Shown in pieces: positions 36,185-45,810 of a DNA stretch of 64,000 nt; position 1 is the stretch's first letter; the number at the start of each line of letters is the position of its first letter. Below the pieces are notes generated by a model, which saw only the letters and a list, made by a program, of their open reading frames with translations, was not told the DNA's origin and made no database searches. This DNA is from Flavobacterium endoglycinae (lineage in GTDB: Bacteria; Bacteroidota; Bacteroidia; Flavobacteriales; Flavobacteriaceae): contig NZ_CP071448.1 of NCBI RefSeq assembly GCF_017352115.1, positions 2,503,001 through 2,567,000 of the forward strand, given 5' to 3'. The position numbers and the translations under genes are program-made.

Positions 36185-36988
36185 TTATATAGATTTACTA
36201 TCGATAATTTAAATTTTATAATTTTTATAGATTAAAATTGACTTTCATAAATTAATTTTAAGATAAAATAAAAAATAGTCGAGTAGAGAAGACCTTTTTT
36301 TGTTTTTAATTCTTTAAAACTCTTTATTTCGATTTTTTAATTTTTATAACTTCAATTTCATGTCAAAAAATTAAAATTAAAGTTTTTTCTTATTTTTAAA
36401 GTTTCTGATTTCGATTTTGTATCCATAATTTTTGATTATTATTTTTTATAAAATTTAGTTTTTAATTATTATTTATAAAAATGATTATAAATTTAAAAAT
36501 AATAGTTTTTATATATTAATTTTAACCTTCATAAATTAATTTTAAGACACTTTTTTAAATGATTTAATAGATAACTCGTTTTTTGAATTATTGTTTATTT
36601 AGGGTCTTTATTTTAATTTTTGCTGTTATTTTAGTCAGTTTAACGGCTTGTTAACACACAATTGTTTATAAAACTGCTATTTTTAACTCAATACTAAAGT
36701 CAGAGATGATTTTTGTAAAAAATTAAAATTTGCCATTAAAGAATCTAAACTGAAATTTATTGTTTTTAAAAACTCGTAATTTTTATTACAGTAAATTTTC
36801 AAAATTGATTTCCCAAAAAGACAATTTTATGTTCTCATTTTTATTATGATGTAATTTTGATAATATTTCGCGTAAAAGGTATTTTTCAATTTGCATCATA
36901 ATGTATAAAATTCCATAATGTTGAATTTGTGTGAAAGTTTAGTTTTTAAATTTCTAGTCTGACAATTTTTAATTTAAATCTAATAATC
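36185..36988. other. About 800 bases without a gene; direct repeat
   Basis: Extremely AT-rich. A 20-base string (ttcataaattaattttaaga) occurs at 36244-36263 and again at 36528-36547, and similarity extends about 20 bases upstream of both copies, so a segment near 42 bases is duplicated with a 284-base offset. No supportable ORF or RNA gene seen. Confidence 0.5.
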
Positions 36989-37465
36989 ATGAAAATTTTA
37001 TATTTTACGCTAGCGCTATTATTTGCAAATGTTGCAATATCACAAACACATCAAATTACAAAACATAATGGTGAACAACTTGATGTTAATTTCATTAAAA
37101 ATGAAAATGGTTTAATTTACTATTCATTGAATGGAAGTTCAGAAGAAGTTAAAATCAGTAAACATGCTGTTTCATCTATTACAAATAAACAAACAAAGCA
37201 GACTCAGAAAATTTCTGATAAAATAGTAGTTGATTCAAAAGACGATTATAAAATGGTAACTGTTTTACCTCAAGAAAAGACAATAGGATTGAAGCAAACA
37301 GGAACATTTACAGGAGTGTTGACGAGGACAAAAGGTGAACCGCCAATTGCAAATCAAAAGCAAACTGCTATGAGAATTAAAAGTAAGTCAGCTTCAAATG
37401 GTTCGCCGTTTGTAAGTATAGCTGAGAAAGATGGTAAATACGAAGCTACAACTTATGTGTATTAA
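36989..37465 (+). CDS. Small secreted protein of unknown function
   Basis: The 158-residue protein has a signal peptide (MKILYFTLALLFANVAISQ). The mature part begins HQITKHNGEQLDVNFIKNENG, resembling a small beta-barrel pattern found in Bacteroidota proteins that mention a KHxG motif, and ends with serine/lysine-rich sequence. I do not recognise a family with certainty. It stands alone between an AT-rich gap and the YtxH gene. Confidence 0.65.
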   Translation: MKILYFTLALLFANVAISQTHQITKHNGEQLDVNFIKNENGLIYYSLNGSSEEVKISKHAVSSITNKQTKQTQKISDKIVVDSKDDYKMVTVLPQEKTIGLKQTGTFTGVLTRTKGEPPIANQKQTAMRIKSKSASNGSPFVSIAEKDGKYEATTYVY

Positions 37466-37557
37466 TTAGATTGTTAATTTTTTGTAAATAACAATTAATC
37501 AGAAATTTATAAGTTCAAAAAAGAGTATCTTTATTAATAATTTAAAATTGTAATATC

Positions 37558-37884
37558 ATGTCTAAGAACTTAAATACAGCAGCAGCCATTTTAGCTGCAG
37601 CAGCTGCGGGAGCGGCAATCGGAATTTTATTTGCTCCAGATAAAGGATCTAAAACTCGAGCAAAAATTAAGGAAGGTATTGATGATGCGAAACATAATAT
37701 AAAAGATTCTTTTGATGCTAGTTCTGAAGTTCTTCGTGAAAAGTTTACAAGTGCAACTCAAAATCTTGATGGAACATTAACAGAATTACTGTCAAATGTT
37801 AGTTACAAAACAGAAGAAGTGATCACTTTTTTGGAATCTAAATTAGCTGATTTAAAAGCACAAAACGCTAAACTTCAAAAATAA
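37558..37884 (+). CDS. YtxH-domain protein
   Basis: The 108-residue protein has a very alanine-rich membrane helix (AAAILAAAAAGAAIGILFAP), immediately followed by DKGSKTRAKIKEGIDDAK, the YtxH signature, and a helical tail. YtxH proteins are inner-membrane proteins induced in general stress in several bacteria. Here it heads a three-gene group with a holin-like protein and a small helical protein. An upstream GTATCTTTA resembles a -7 box. Confidence 0.85.
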   Translation: MSKNLNTAAAILAAAAAGAAIGILFAPDKGSKTRAKIKEGIDDAKHNIKDSFDASSEVLREKFTSATQNLDGTLTELLSNVSYKTEEVITFLESKLADLKAQNAKLQK

Positions 37885-37962
37885 TAATAATCATAAATAG
37901 CACATTACTTGCTTATTTTTATAAGGAAGTTTTGTGCTTTTTTATTTTTTTAAATTCCAATT

Positions 37963-38313
37963 ATGGCTTTCGAAGAATTAAAAGAAAACACCGAAAAAAT
38001 TCAGGAACAAACAAAAGTCTACATAGATAGTCATTTAGCTTATTATAAATTATGGGGTTTTAAAGTAGCAATGAAGTCAACAACTTTAATATTTAAGTTT
38101 ACGTTGATTTTATTATGTTTTAGTATGGTAATGATTTTTGGATCTTTTGCAGCTGCTTATGCATTTGGTTCTTTATTTGAAAGTAATGCACTTGGATTTT
38201 TAACAGTTGGAGGGATCTATTTAGTATTTACTATTTTACTTTTCTTTATAAAAGATAAGATGGTCGAAGGCCCAATTTTAGAGAAATTTTCAGAAATATT
38301 TTTTAATGATTAA
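37963..38313 (+). CDS. Holin-like two-helix membrane protein
   Basis: The 116-residue protein has a charged N-terminal helix (ELKENTEKIQEQTKVYIDSH), two membrane segments (residues about 40-65 and 75-100) and a short basic tail. This is the pattern of the phage-holin-superfamily / Actinobacterial-type competence-damage membrane family annotated as phage holin family protein in Bacteroidota. No phage context is present, so a role in envelope stress together with its neighbours is more likely than lysis. The next gene begins 5 bases later. Confidence 0.75.
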   Translation: MAFEELKENTEKIQEQTKVYIDSHLAYYKLWGFKVAMKSTTLIFKFTLILLCFSMVMIFGSFAAAYAFGSLFESNALGFLTVGGIYLVFTILLFFIKDKMVEGPILEKFSEIFFND

Positions 38314-38318
38314 GGATT

Positions 38319-38573
38319 ATGGAGAAGAAAAAATACTCATCTTATGCGGAAATTGAAAGAGACTTAGAAATCCTGAAGTTGGAAAAAGAGATCAATTATC
38401 AGAAATTGGTTTTAAGTTTTCAGAAAACCAAAGACAGCATTACACCACAAAATTTAGTTAATGGATTTGTTTCATCTTATACAGATTATGTTAAGAAATC
38501 ATATCCAGAAATTTTACAATCAATTATTCCCTTTATAATCAATTGGTTTATAAATAAAAAAAGAGGCAGTTAA
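38319..38573 (+). CDS. Small helical protein (DUF6327-like)
   Basis: The 84-residue protein (SSYAEIERDLEILKLEKEIN) is mainly helical and ends with IINWFINKKRGS. I associate this neighbour of YtxH/holin-like genes with DUF6327 but am not certain. It is 5 bases after the holin-like gene. Its stop codon lies in the loop of a terminator hairpin (38559-38584, aagaggc / gcctctt). Confidence 0.65.
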   Translation: MEKKKYSSYAEIERDLEILKLEKEINYQKLVLSFQKTKDSITPQNLVNGFVSSYTDYVKKSYPEILQSIIPFIINWFINKKRGS

Positions 38574-38586
38574 GCCTCTTTTTTTA
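38559..38586. terminator. Terminator between the YtxH unit and the SPFH gene
   Basis: aaaaaagaggc / gcctctttttt hairpin that works for both convergent units and contains the stop codon of the small helical gene in its loop. Confidence 0.8.
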
Positions 38587-38594
38587 TTTTGTCA

Positions 38595-39578
38595 TTATTG
38601 CTGCACATCTGGTTGAATGTCATCTTCATATCCAGATTGAGGCTGAATAGGTTTTGGTTTTTCTATTTTTTTACTGTGCTTTTTCATCATTTCACCAACC
38701 TGGTTTGATGCTGAAAAAGAAGCTACCATATTATTCAACATATCACTTCCGGCTTGTGGAGAATTTGGAAGTAAGATTAAGTTAGAATTTGCATCGGCAC
38801 CAATGGCTTGTAATGTATCATAATGCTGCGTAACTACAATTAGGGCAGAAGCTTCCTGAGAATTAATTCCAACATTGTTCAAAACTTCAACACTTTCTAC
38901 AAGACCTCTTGCAATTTCACGACGCTGATCTGCAATACCTTGACCTTGTAAACGTTTACTTTCTGCTTCAGCTTTTGCTTTTGCAACAATTCTAATTCTT
39001 GAACTTTCTGCTTCAAATTCTGCTGCAGTTTTTTCTCTATCAGCAGCGTTGATTCTGTTCATTGCATTTTTTACCTGAATGTCCGGATCAATATCGGTAA
39101 CCAAAGTATTGATAATATCATATCCATAAGTAGACATTGCTTCGTTCAATTCACGTTTTACTGCAACTGCGATGTCATCTTTTCTTTCAAAAACATCATC
39201 CAATTTTAGTTTTGGAACTTCGGCACGAACCACATCAAATACATAAGAAGTGATCTGATCATGAGGATATTCTAATTTATAAAAAGCTTCATATACTTTT
39301 TCCTGAATTACTTTAAACTGAACAGAAACTTTCATTTTTATAAAAACGTTGTCTCTTGTTTTGGTTTCGATGATAACATCAAGTTGTTGAATTTTAAGAT
39401 TTACACGTCCTGCAATTCTGTCAACAATTGGAATTTTTAATTGTAGTCCTGAATTTCTAACACTTTGAAATTTTCCAAATCGCTCGATAATTACTGAAGA
39501 TTGTTGCTTTACAGTAAAAAATGAAGACATGAAAATAAAAAATGCGAATACTAATAAGATAATAAATGCTGTACCCAT
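38595..39578 (-). CDS. SPFH/Band 7 (stomatin-like) membrane protein
   Basis: The 327-residue protein has one N-terminal membrane helix, then the SPFH domain (VKQQSSVIIERFGKFQSVRNSGL, VSVQFKV, TSYVFDVVRAEVPKL) and a coiled coil rich in alanine and glutamate (AADREKTAAEFEAESSRIRI, AKAEAESKRLQGQG). Such proteins assemble as oligomeric membrane scaffolds and often regulate proteases or membrane microdomains. It has no NfeD partner here. Confidence 0.92.
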   Translation of the reverse strand: MGTAFIILLVFAFFIFMSSFFTVKQQSSVIIERFGKFQSVRNSGLQLKIPIVDRIAGRVNLKIQQLDVIIETKTRDNVFIKMKVSVQFKVIQEKVYEAFYKLEYPHDQITSYVFDVVRAEVPKLKLDDVFERKDDIAVAVKRELNEAMSTYGYDIINTLVTDIDPDIQVKNAMNRINAADREKTAAEFEAESSRIRIVAKAKAEAESKRLQGQGIADQRREIARGLVESVEVLNNVGINSQEASALIVVTQHYDTLQAIGADANSNLILLPNSPQAGSDMLNNMVASFSASNQVGEMMKKHSKKIEKPKPIQPQSGYEDDIQPDVQQ

Positions 39579-39699
39579 GGTTGTTTTAATTTATATTTAT
39601 GATTTTGGTAAATTACGAAAATTCTTCTAAATTAAAATTATCAAATATTAAAAAAACGCAAAGAACATTTTGTTGATGTTTCTTAGCGTTTCATTTTTT

Positions 39700-39821
39700 T
39701 TACCATTAGGCATTAAGTAAATTAAGTCAAGCTTTGTCAAGATAATTAAGCTAAGCTTATGAACCTAAAAACTTTTTTTACCATCAAGTCGAGTTTAATT
39801 TTCTTAATATCTTAATGGTAA
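39700..39821. repeat. Degenerate inverted-repeat intergenic element
   Basis: ttaccatta...attaag...aaattaa at 39700-39726 is repeated in inverted form at 39795-39821, with one indel and a few mismatches. The interior is AT-rich and not coding. It looks like a dispersed palindromic repeat of the kind common in flavobacterial intergenic DNA. Confidence 0.6.
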
Positions 39822-39827
39822 ATTATT

Positions 39828-41333
39828 TTATAAAGTTGATATAGCTTTTTGAATTCTAGAAATAGTTTCTGTTTTTCCAATGATTTCTACAATGTCAAAT
39901 AGGTGAGGACCTTTAAGTGCTCCCACCAAACTTAAACGGAAAGGCTGCATCACTTTACCCATTCCAATTTCGTTTTTGGTTAACCAATCTTTCACCACTG
40001 CTTCAATATTTGCAGAAGTAAAATCTTCAATATTTTCTAAAACAGAAATCAATTCCTGCATTAAAGCTGGTGTTTCTTCCTTCCAATTTTTACTTGCTTT
40101 TTCATCATAAGCAGTTGGTGCCTGGAAAAAGAAATCCGTTAAATCCCAAAAATCAGAGACGAAATGTGCTCTTTCTTTAATCAAAGAAACTATACGAGTT
40201 GTCACTTCAAGCGAAGTTGAGAAGCTTTTTTCTTCTAAAATAGGAGAGAAGCTTTTTGCTAAATCTTCATCATTTTGTTTGATTAAATATTGATGATTGA
40301 ACCATTTGTTCTTTTCAGGATCAAATTTTGCTCCCGCTTTATGAACTCTGTTCAAGTCAAAAGCTTCAACCAATTCTTCAAGAGAAAATAATTCTTTGTC
40401 AGTTCCGTCATTCCATCCTAATAAAGCTAGGAAATTTACAACCGCTTCTGGGAAAAATCCTTTCTCTCTGTAACCAGATGAAACACCTTCTTCTGTTTTC
40501 CATTCTAAAGGAAATACAGGAAATCCTAATTTGTCACCATCTCTTTTAGATAATTTTCCGTTTCCAATTGGTTTCAGAATTAATGGTAAGTGTGCAAATT
40601 CTGGAGCATCCCAGCCAAAAGCTCTGTATAATAAAACGTGAAGTGGCATCGATGGCAGCCATTCTTCACCACGAATTACATGTGAAGTTTCCATTAAATG
40701 ATCATCCACAATATTGGCCAAATGGTACGTTGGCATTCCATCACTTTTGAACAAAACTTTATCATCAAGTAAGTTAGTTTCGAACTTAACATCACCGCGA
40801 ATAATATCTTTCAAATGCAAAGTTTCATCAACCGGAGTTTTAAAACGAATCACATAATGTTCTCCATTTGCAATTCTTTTAGAAACTTCTTCAGGAGAAA
40901 TTACTAAAGAAGTATCTAACTTTTCGCGATTATGATGATTGTATATAAATGTTTTTCCTTCAGCTTCGTGCTGTTTTCTATGAGCATCTAATGCTTCAGG
41001 AGTATCAAAAGCATAATAGGCCCAACCAGAATTAATCAGTTGATCGGCATATTTTTGATATAAATCTTTACGATCACTTTGTCTGTACGGACCAAATTTT
41101 TCATTTTTCCCAACAGTTTCTTCAGGAGAAATTCCTAACCATTCTAATGCTTCCATGATGTATTCTTCGGCACCTGGTACGAAACGAGTCTGATCTGTAT
41201 CTTCAATTCTCAGATAAAAAACACCATTATGTTTTTTTGCAAATAGATAATTAAATAGGGCAGTACGAACACCACCAATATGTAATGGTCCTGTTGGACT
41301 TGGTGCAAAACGCACACGAACTTGCTTTGACAT
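39828..41333 (-). CDS. gltX: Glutamate--tRNA ligase
   Basis: The 501-residue class I synthetase charges tRNA-Glu. The HIGH region is RFAPSPTGPLHIGGVRTALF (residues about 8-27) and the KMSKS loop is GKLSKRDGD. It also has FYLRIEDTDQTR and IRGEEWLPSMPLHVLLYRAF. Length is usual. CAAAGATA at 41351-41358 (TATCTTTG on the minus strand) is a -7 box 18 bases upstream of the ATG. Confidence 0.97.
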   Translation of the reverse strand: MSKQVRVRFAPSPTGPLHIGGVRTALFNYLFAKKHNGVFYLRIEDTDQTRFVPGAEEYIMEALEWLGISPEETVGKNEKFGPYRQSDRKDLYQKYADQLINSGWAYYAFDTPEALDAHRKQHEAEGKTFIYNHHNREKLDTSLVISPEEVSKRIANGEHYVIRFKTPVDETLHLKDIIRGDVKFETNLLDDKVLFKSDGMPTYHLANIVDDHLMETSHVIRGEEWLPSMPLHVLLYRAFGWDAPEFAHLPLILKPIGNGKLSKRDGDKLGFPVFPLEWKTEEGVSSGYREKGFFPEAVVNFLALLGWNDGTDKELFSLEELVEAFDLNRVHKAGAKFDPEKNKWFNHQYLIKQNDEDLAKSFSPILEEKSFSTSLEVTTRIVSLIKERAHFVSDFWDLTDFFFQAPTAYDEKASKNWKEETPALMQELISVLENIEDFTSANIEAVVKDWLTKNEIGMGKVMQPFRLSLVGALKGPHLFDIVEIIGKTETISRIQKAISTL

Positions 41334-41496
41334 TTGTATAAATTTTGATGCAAAGATACAACTCTCAATTAGAAAATTCGGTAATGAGAAAATTAGATAA
41401 TACGTTGTGTTAAGCTTAATTGACTAATTTTCTAATTGATCATTATCTAATTAATAATTACTACTTTTATAGGTTATAATTAAAAGAGATTTTATT

Positions 41497-44400
41497 TTGA
41501 AAACATCATCTGCAATATATCAGAAGTTAGAAGGATTTATAAAGAAATATTATATGAATGAACTAATAAAAGGAGCACTTCTTTTTATTGGTTTTGGTCT
41601 TTTATATTTTTTATTTACACTTTTTGTGGAATATTTTCTATGGCTGAAACCCATAGGAAGAACACTTTTATTTTGGTTATTTATTGCAGTCGAAGTTTTC
41701 TTGCTGTTCCGATTTATATTATTTCCAATTTTTAAACTATTCAAACTTCAAAAAGGAATTGATTACAATCAGGCTTCAGCCATTATTGGAAATCATTTTA
41801 CAGAAGTAAGCGATAAGCTGACTAACTTTCTGCAGCTTTCTTCAAATGAAAATTCTGCTGAAAGTTCAGAATTAATGCTGGCTTCAATTGAGCAAAAAGC
41901 AAATTCTTTACAGCCAATTCCGTTTGGGAATGCGATTAATTTTAAATCAAATAAGAAGTACTTGCCATTGGCTTTGATTCCGGTTTTGTTGTTTGCTGTG
42001 TTTTTTATCTCTGGAAACAGCAATATAATTTCGCAGAGTTTTAATAGAGTAGTTCATTTTAATGCTTCATTTTTACCGCCGGCTCCTTTCAAATTTGTGG
42101 TTTTAAATGACAATTTGCAGACCGAGCAAAACAAAGATTTTATTGTAAAAGTAGAAACAGAAGGAAATATTGTTCCCGAAAATGTCATGATCCATATTGG
42201 CAATGAAAGCTATTTTATGGAATCTTCGCAAACTGGAAAGTTCGAATTCAAGATTGAAAAACCAACTTCGAATGTTGCTTTTTCTTTTGAAGGAAATTCA
42301 GTTTCATCAAATGAATACGAATTGAAAGTGATAACTGTTCCTTCAATTGCCAACTTCGAAATGATCTTAAACTTTCCATCTTACCTAAAAAAGAAATCAG
42401 AAATTATTCAGGGAACAGGAAATGCTATCGTTCCAGAAGGGACAACTGTAACCTGGAGAATGAATACACAGTCAACTCAAGAGGTAGTTTGGAAGGATCA
42501 GCACTCAACTTTTAACTTTAAAAAGGATGAAAACGAATTTAAACTGGCTAAAAATATAGTTCAAAACACAGAATATCAAATTCTTACTTCAAATAATAAG
42601 GTCAAAAACTACGAAAAATTAGATTATCAGCTGTCTGTCATCAAAGATCAGCATCCAACAATTACCGTTTCGCCAGCTCCAGATAGTTTAAAATTAGATA
42701 AGAATTATGTTTTAGGAAGACTGGGTGATGACTACGGTTTATCAAAATTACAGATAGTATATTACGAACGTAACAAACCACAAACTGCAAAACGCGGAAC
42801 CATTCCTGTAAAGCAGGCGGTGTTCGATCAGTTTGTTTTTAACTTCCCAAGCAACCTTGCTGTTCAGGAAGGAGTATCTTATGAATACTATTTTGAGATT
42901 TTTGATAACGATGCTTTGCATGGATTCAAGAGTACAAAATCTTCTACATTTTCAGATCGGGTTTCTACTACAGATGAAATTCAGGATGCAGAATTGCAAC
43001 AGCAAAATGCTAACATAAACAGTTTATCGAAGTCATTAAAAAATCAAGAAAAGCAATTTTCTGAAATGGATAAACTGAAAAATACAGGAAAAGAAAAAGA
43101 TAATTTAGAGTTCAAAGATCAGCAGAAAGTAAATGATTTTATCAAACGTCAGAAACAACAAGACGAAATGATGAAACAGTTTGCTGAAAAAATGAATAAG
43201 AATCTAGATAAATACAGCTCTGAGAAAAAGGATAAAACGGCTGATGATTTACAAAAACGTTTAGATAATGCGGAGAAAGATTTAGAGAAAAATCAAAAAC
43301 TATTAGATGAACTAAAGAACCTAAACGACAAATTGAACAGCGAAGAACTGTTTGATAAGATGGAAAAGTTCAAACAAATCAGTAAAAACCAATCTCGTAA
43401 TTTAGAACAATTAGTTGAATTAACGAAACGTTTTTATGTAGAAAAGAAAGCAGAACAAGTTGCTGAGAAATTAAATAAACTGTCAGAACAACAGGAACAG
43501 TTATCTAATAAAGACAAAGAAAATACCAAAGAGAAGCAGGATGATATCAATAAATCATTCGATAAAATTCAGGAAGATCTTAAAGATTTAAAAGACGAGA
43601 ACAAAAGTTTAAAAGCTCCTTTGGATATTCCATCAGATGCTTCAAAAGAAAAAGAGGTAAAAAATGATTTGAATAAAGCCTCAGAAGAGTTAAGTAAAAA
43701 CAATTCTTCTTCGGCAAAACAGAAACAAAAGAGCGCTTCAAAGAAAATGAAGAGCATGTCTCGGGAAATGAGTTCGAGTATGGAAGGTGGAGAACAGGAA
43801 CAATTAGAAGAAGATGTTGCGATGCTTCGTCAGATTTTGGATAACCTTTTGGCATTTTCATTGTCTCAGGAAGATGTAATGAAACAATTTAAATCGATGA
43901 AATTAGGTTCTTCGGCCTTTACTAAAAACATAAAAATACAGCAGAATTTAAAACAACAATTCAGACATGTTGATGACAGCTTGTTTGCAATGTCACTTAG
44001 AAATCCAAAAATTGCAGAAGATGTAACTAAGGAAATTGGAAACGTACAATATAATATGGACAAAGCAATTGAAGTTTTAACCGAAGTACAAATACCAAAA
44101 GGAGTTTCTCATCAGCAATATGCGGTATCATCAGCAAATAAATTAGCAGATTTTTTAAGTGATCTTTTAAATAATATGCAGATGCAAATGTCTAAACCGG
44201 GAACAGGAAAACCAAAACCAGTGGATGGACAAGGAATGCAGTTACCGGATATTATTCAAAAACAAAAAGGTCTGGCTGATAAAATGAAAGAAGGAATGAA
44301 GCCTGGCGATAAACCTGGAAGTGGACAGCAGGGAAGAAGCGGAGAAGGAAAACCAGGACAAGGTAACCAGAATGGTCAGGGTAAAGATGGAAACGGAAAA

Positions 44401-44910
44401 GGAGAATCTGGTAAAGAGGGTAAAGACGGACAAGGTAAAAATGGTCAGGGAAATAAAAATGGAGGTAAAGGCAATGACGGAAATGAAGATGAGGATGGAG
44501 AAGGAGATGCTGAAAAGATTATGGAGATTTACAAAGAACAGGTAAAACTTCGTGAAGCATTACAAAAGGAATTATCTAAAAAAGGATTAGATGCACAAGG
44601 CAGACCTGTTATTGAACAGATGAAAGCTTCAGAAAAACAAATTTTGAATAAAGGTTTTAAGAATGAAAACTTGCAGAGAATTTTAAATATTCAACAGGAG
44701 TTATGGAAATTAAACAATGCAGTTCAAGAACAAGGCCAAGATACGAAGCGTCAATCTGAAACAAATAAGACTGAGTTTTCTAATAAATCAAATGCGTTAC
44801 CAAGCTCATTAACTGAATATTTAAATAGTGTAGAAATTTTAAATAGACAATCGCTACCTTTGCGCTCAAATTTTAATCAAAAAGTTCAAGAATATTTTAA
44901 CACAAAATGA
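41497..44910 (+). CDS. DUF4175 large membrane protein
   Basis: The 1137-residue protein starts with TTG (MKTSSAIYQKLEGFIKKYYM). It has two membrane helices near residues 27-75 and one near 150-170, an Ig-like region, then a long Lys/Glu/Gln coiled coil (about 480-800) and a glycine/lysine/asparagine-rich low-complexity stretch (about 900-1010). This is the DUF4175 family, widespread in Bacteroidota, with no known function; the coiled-coil and envelope topology suggest a structural or aerotolerance-like role. Its last four bases overlap the ybeY start (ATGA), so the two are coupled. Confidence 0.85.
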   Translation: MKTSSAIYQKLEGFIKKYYMNELIKGALLFIGFGLLYFLFTLFVEYFLWLKPIGRTLLFWLFIAVEVFLLFRFILFPIFKLFKLQKGIDYNQASAIIGNHFTEVSDKLTNFLQLSSNENSAESSELMLASIEQKANSLQPIPFGNAINFKSNKKYLPLALIPVLLFAVFFISGNSNIISQSFNRVVHFNASFLPPAPFKFVVLNDNLQTEQNKDFIVKVETEGNIVPENVMIHIGNESYFMESSQTGKFEFKIEKPTSNVAFSFEGNSVSSNEYELKVITVPSIANFEMILNFPSYLKKKSEIIQGTGNAIVPEGTTVTWRMNTQSTQEVVWKDQHSTFNFKKDENEFKLAKNIVQNTEYQILTSNNKVKNYEKLDYQLSVIKDQHPTITVSPAPDSLKLDKNYVLGRLGDDYGLSKLQIVYYERNKPQTAKRGTIPVKQAVFDQFVFNFPSNLAVQEGVSYEYYFEIFDNDALHGFKSTKSSTFSDRVSTTDEIQDAELQQQNANINSLSKSLKNQEKQFSEMDKLKNTGKEKDNLEFKDQQKVNDFIKRQKQQDEMMKQFAEKMNKNLDKYSSEKKDKTADDLQKRLDNAEKDLEKNQKLLDELKNLNDKLNSEELFDKMEKFKQISKNQSRNLEQLVELTKRFYVEKKAEQVAEKLNKLSEQQEQLSNKDKENTKEKQDDINKSFDKIQEDLKDLKDENKSLKAPLDIPSDASKEKEVKNDLNKASEELSKNNSSSAKQKQKSASKKMKSMSREMSSSMEGGEQEQLEEDVAMLRQILDNLLAFSLSQEDVMKQFKSMKLGSSAFTKNIKIQQNLKQQFRHVDDSLFAMSLRNPKIAEDVTKEIGNVQYNMDKAIEVLTEVQIPKGVSHQQYAVSSANKLADFLSDLLNNMQMQMSKPGTGKPKPVDGQGMQLPDIIQKQKGLADKMKEGMKPGDKPGSGQQGRSGEGKPGQGNQNGQGKDGNGKGESGKEGKDGQGKNGQGNKNGGKGNDGNEDEDGEGDAEKIMEIYKEQVKLREALQKELSKKGLDAQGRPVIEQMKASEKQILNKGFKNENLQRILNIQQELWKLNNAVQEQGQDTKRQSETNKTEFSNKSNALPSSLTEYLNSVEILNRQSLPLRSNFNQKVQEYFNTK

Positions 44911-45326
44911 TAAACTTTAATTACGAAACCGAGTTTACTTTAGAAAACGAACAAGCCTATAACGATTGGTTAAGTGCAGTAATTGTTTCTGAAAAGAAGA
45001 ACGAGGGAGAAATCAATTATATATTTTGTGATGATGAATACCTGCATAAAATAAATGTAGAGTATTTAAATCACGACACACTTACTGATATTATCAGTTT
45101 TGATTATACAGTTGGTAATGAAATCAGCGGAGATATTTTTGTTTCTGTAGAAAGAGTAGAAGATAATGCTAAGGATTTTAATGTTTCTTTTGAAGAAGAA
45201 TTAAAGCGAGTTCTTGCGCATGGTATATTACACTATTGTGGATATAAAGATAAATCAGATAAAGATGCAGAATTAATGCGTTCAAAAGAAGATGAAAAGA
45301 TTAGCATGTTTCACGTGGAACAATAA
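44907..45326 (+). CDS. ybeY: rRNA maturation endoribonuclease YbeY
   Basis: The 139-residue metalloenzyme takes part in 16S rRNA 3' processing and ribosome quality control. It shows the UPF0054 motifs LNHDTLTDIISFDY and LAHGILHYCGYKDKSD, with the third metal ligand as aspartate, as usual in this group. The last six residues, MFHVEQ, are unusual: the DNA coding for them is a parS-like palindrome (45307-45322). It overlaps the DUF4175 gene by four bases. Confidence 0.93.
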   Translation: MINFNYETEFTLENEQAYNDWLSAVIVSEKKNEGEINYIFCDDEYLHKINVEYLNHDTLTDIISFDYTVGNEISGDIFVSVERVEDNAKDFNVSFEEELKRVLAHGILHYCGYKDKSDKDAELMRSKEDEKISMFHVEQ

Positions 45327-45748
45327 TTAAACATCTTAAATAATTAAAACAAACGTGTTCCACGTGAAACGTTTTTTAGATTAGATGAAAAATATTCATG
45401 TTCCACGTGAAACAATCTAAAGTGATTTCTTGATAGCTTGATGTAAAACGTTCCACGTGGAACGTTTGATTTTGAATCAGAAGTTCTTCGATTTTAAAAG
45501 TTTTGAGCTGTTCCACGTGAAACGATTTTATAGTAAAGAGCTTAAGTTTTGAAATTTTAATTCTTTTAAAACTGTGTTCCACGTGAAACATTTTGCATGT
45601 AAAAAGAGCTTCGTTTGATTTATTGAGATATGCTGAAAAAGTTATTTGAGAGTTGAAAAGGAAGTGAAAAGTTCCACGTGAAACATATTTGTTTTGGAAT
45701 TTGGAGTTTTTAAATTGGAGTTTAGAATATTTGGTTCCACGTGGAACA
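45307..45748. other. Cluster of eight parS-like sites (ParB-binding centromere candidate)
   Basis: Eight 16-base palindromes around CACGTG occur at 45307-45322, 45356-45371, 45399-45414, 45449-45464, 45508-45523, 45575-45590, 45670-45685 and 45733-45748. The commonest form, TGTTCCACGTGAAACA, differs by one base from the established bacterial parS consensus TGTTTCACGTGAAACA. The first site is inside ybeY, the rest fill the 484 bases before mnmG, in which there is no supportable gene. ParB spreading from such a cluster would mark an origin-proximal domain. parAB are not in the window. Confidence 0.8.
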
Positions 45749-45810
45749 GAAAAGAAAAAGTAATTCTGAAACGTTCGTAGAACGATTTTCGGAGAAAAAA
45801 TAAAACAAAA

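Noticed and set aside
45376..45591. 71-residue minus-strand ORF between ybeY and mnmG
   Set aside because: It arises from translated parS-like repeats (FHVE recurring); no protein features.
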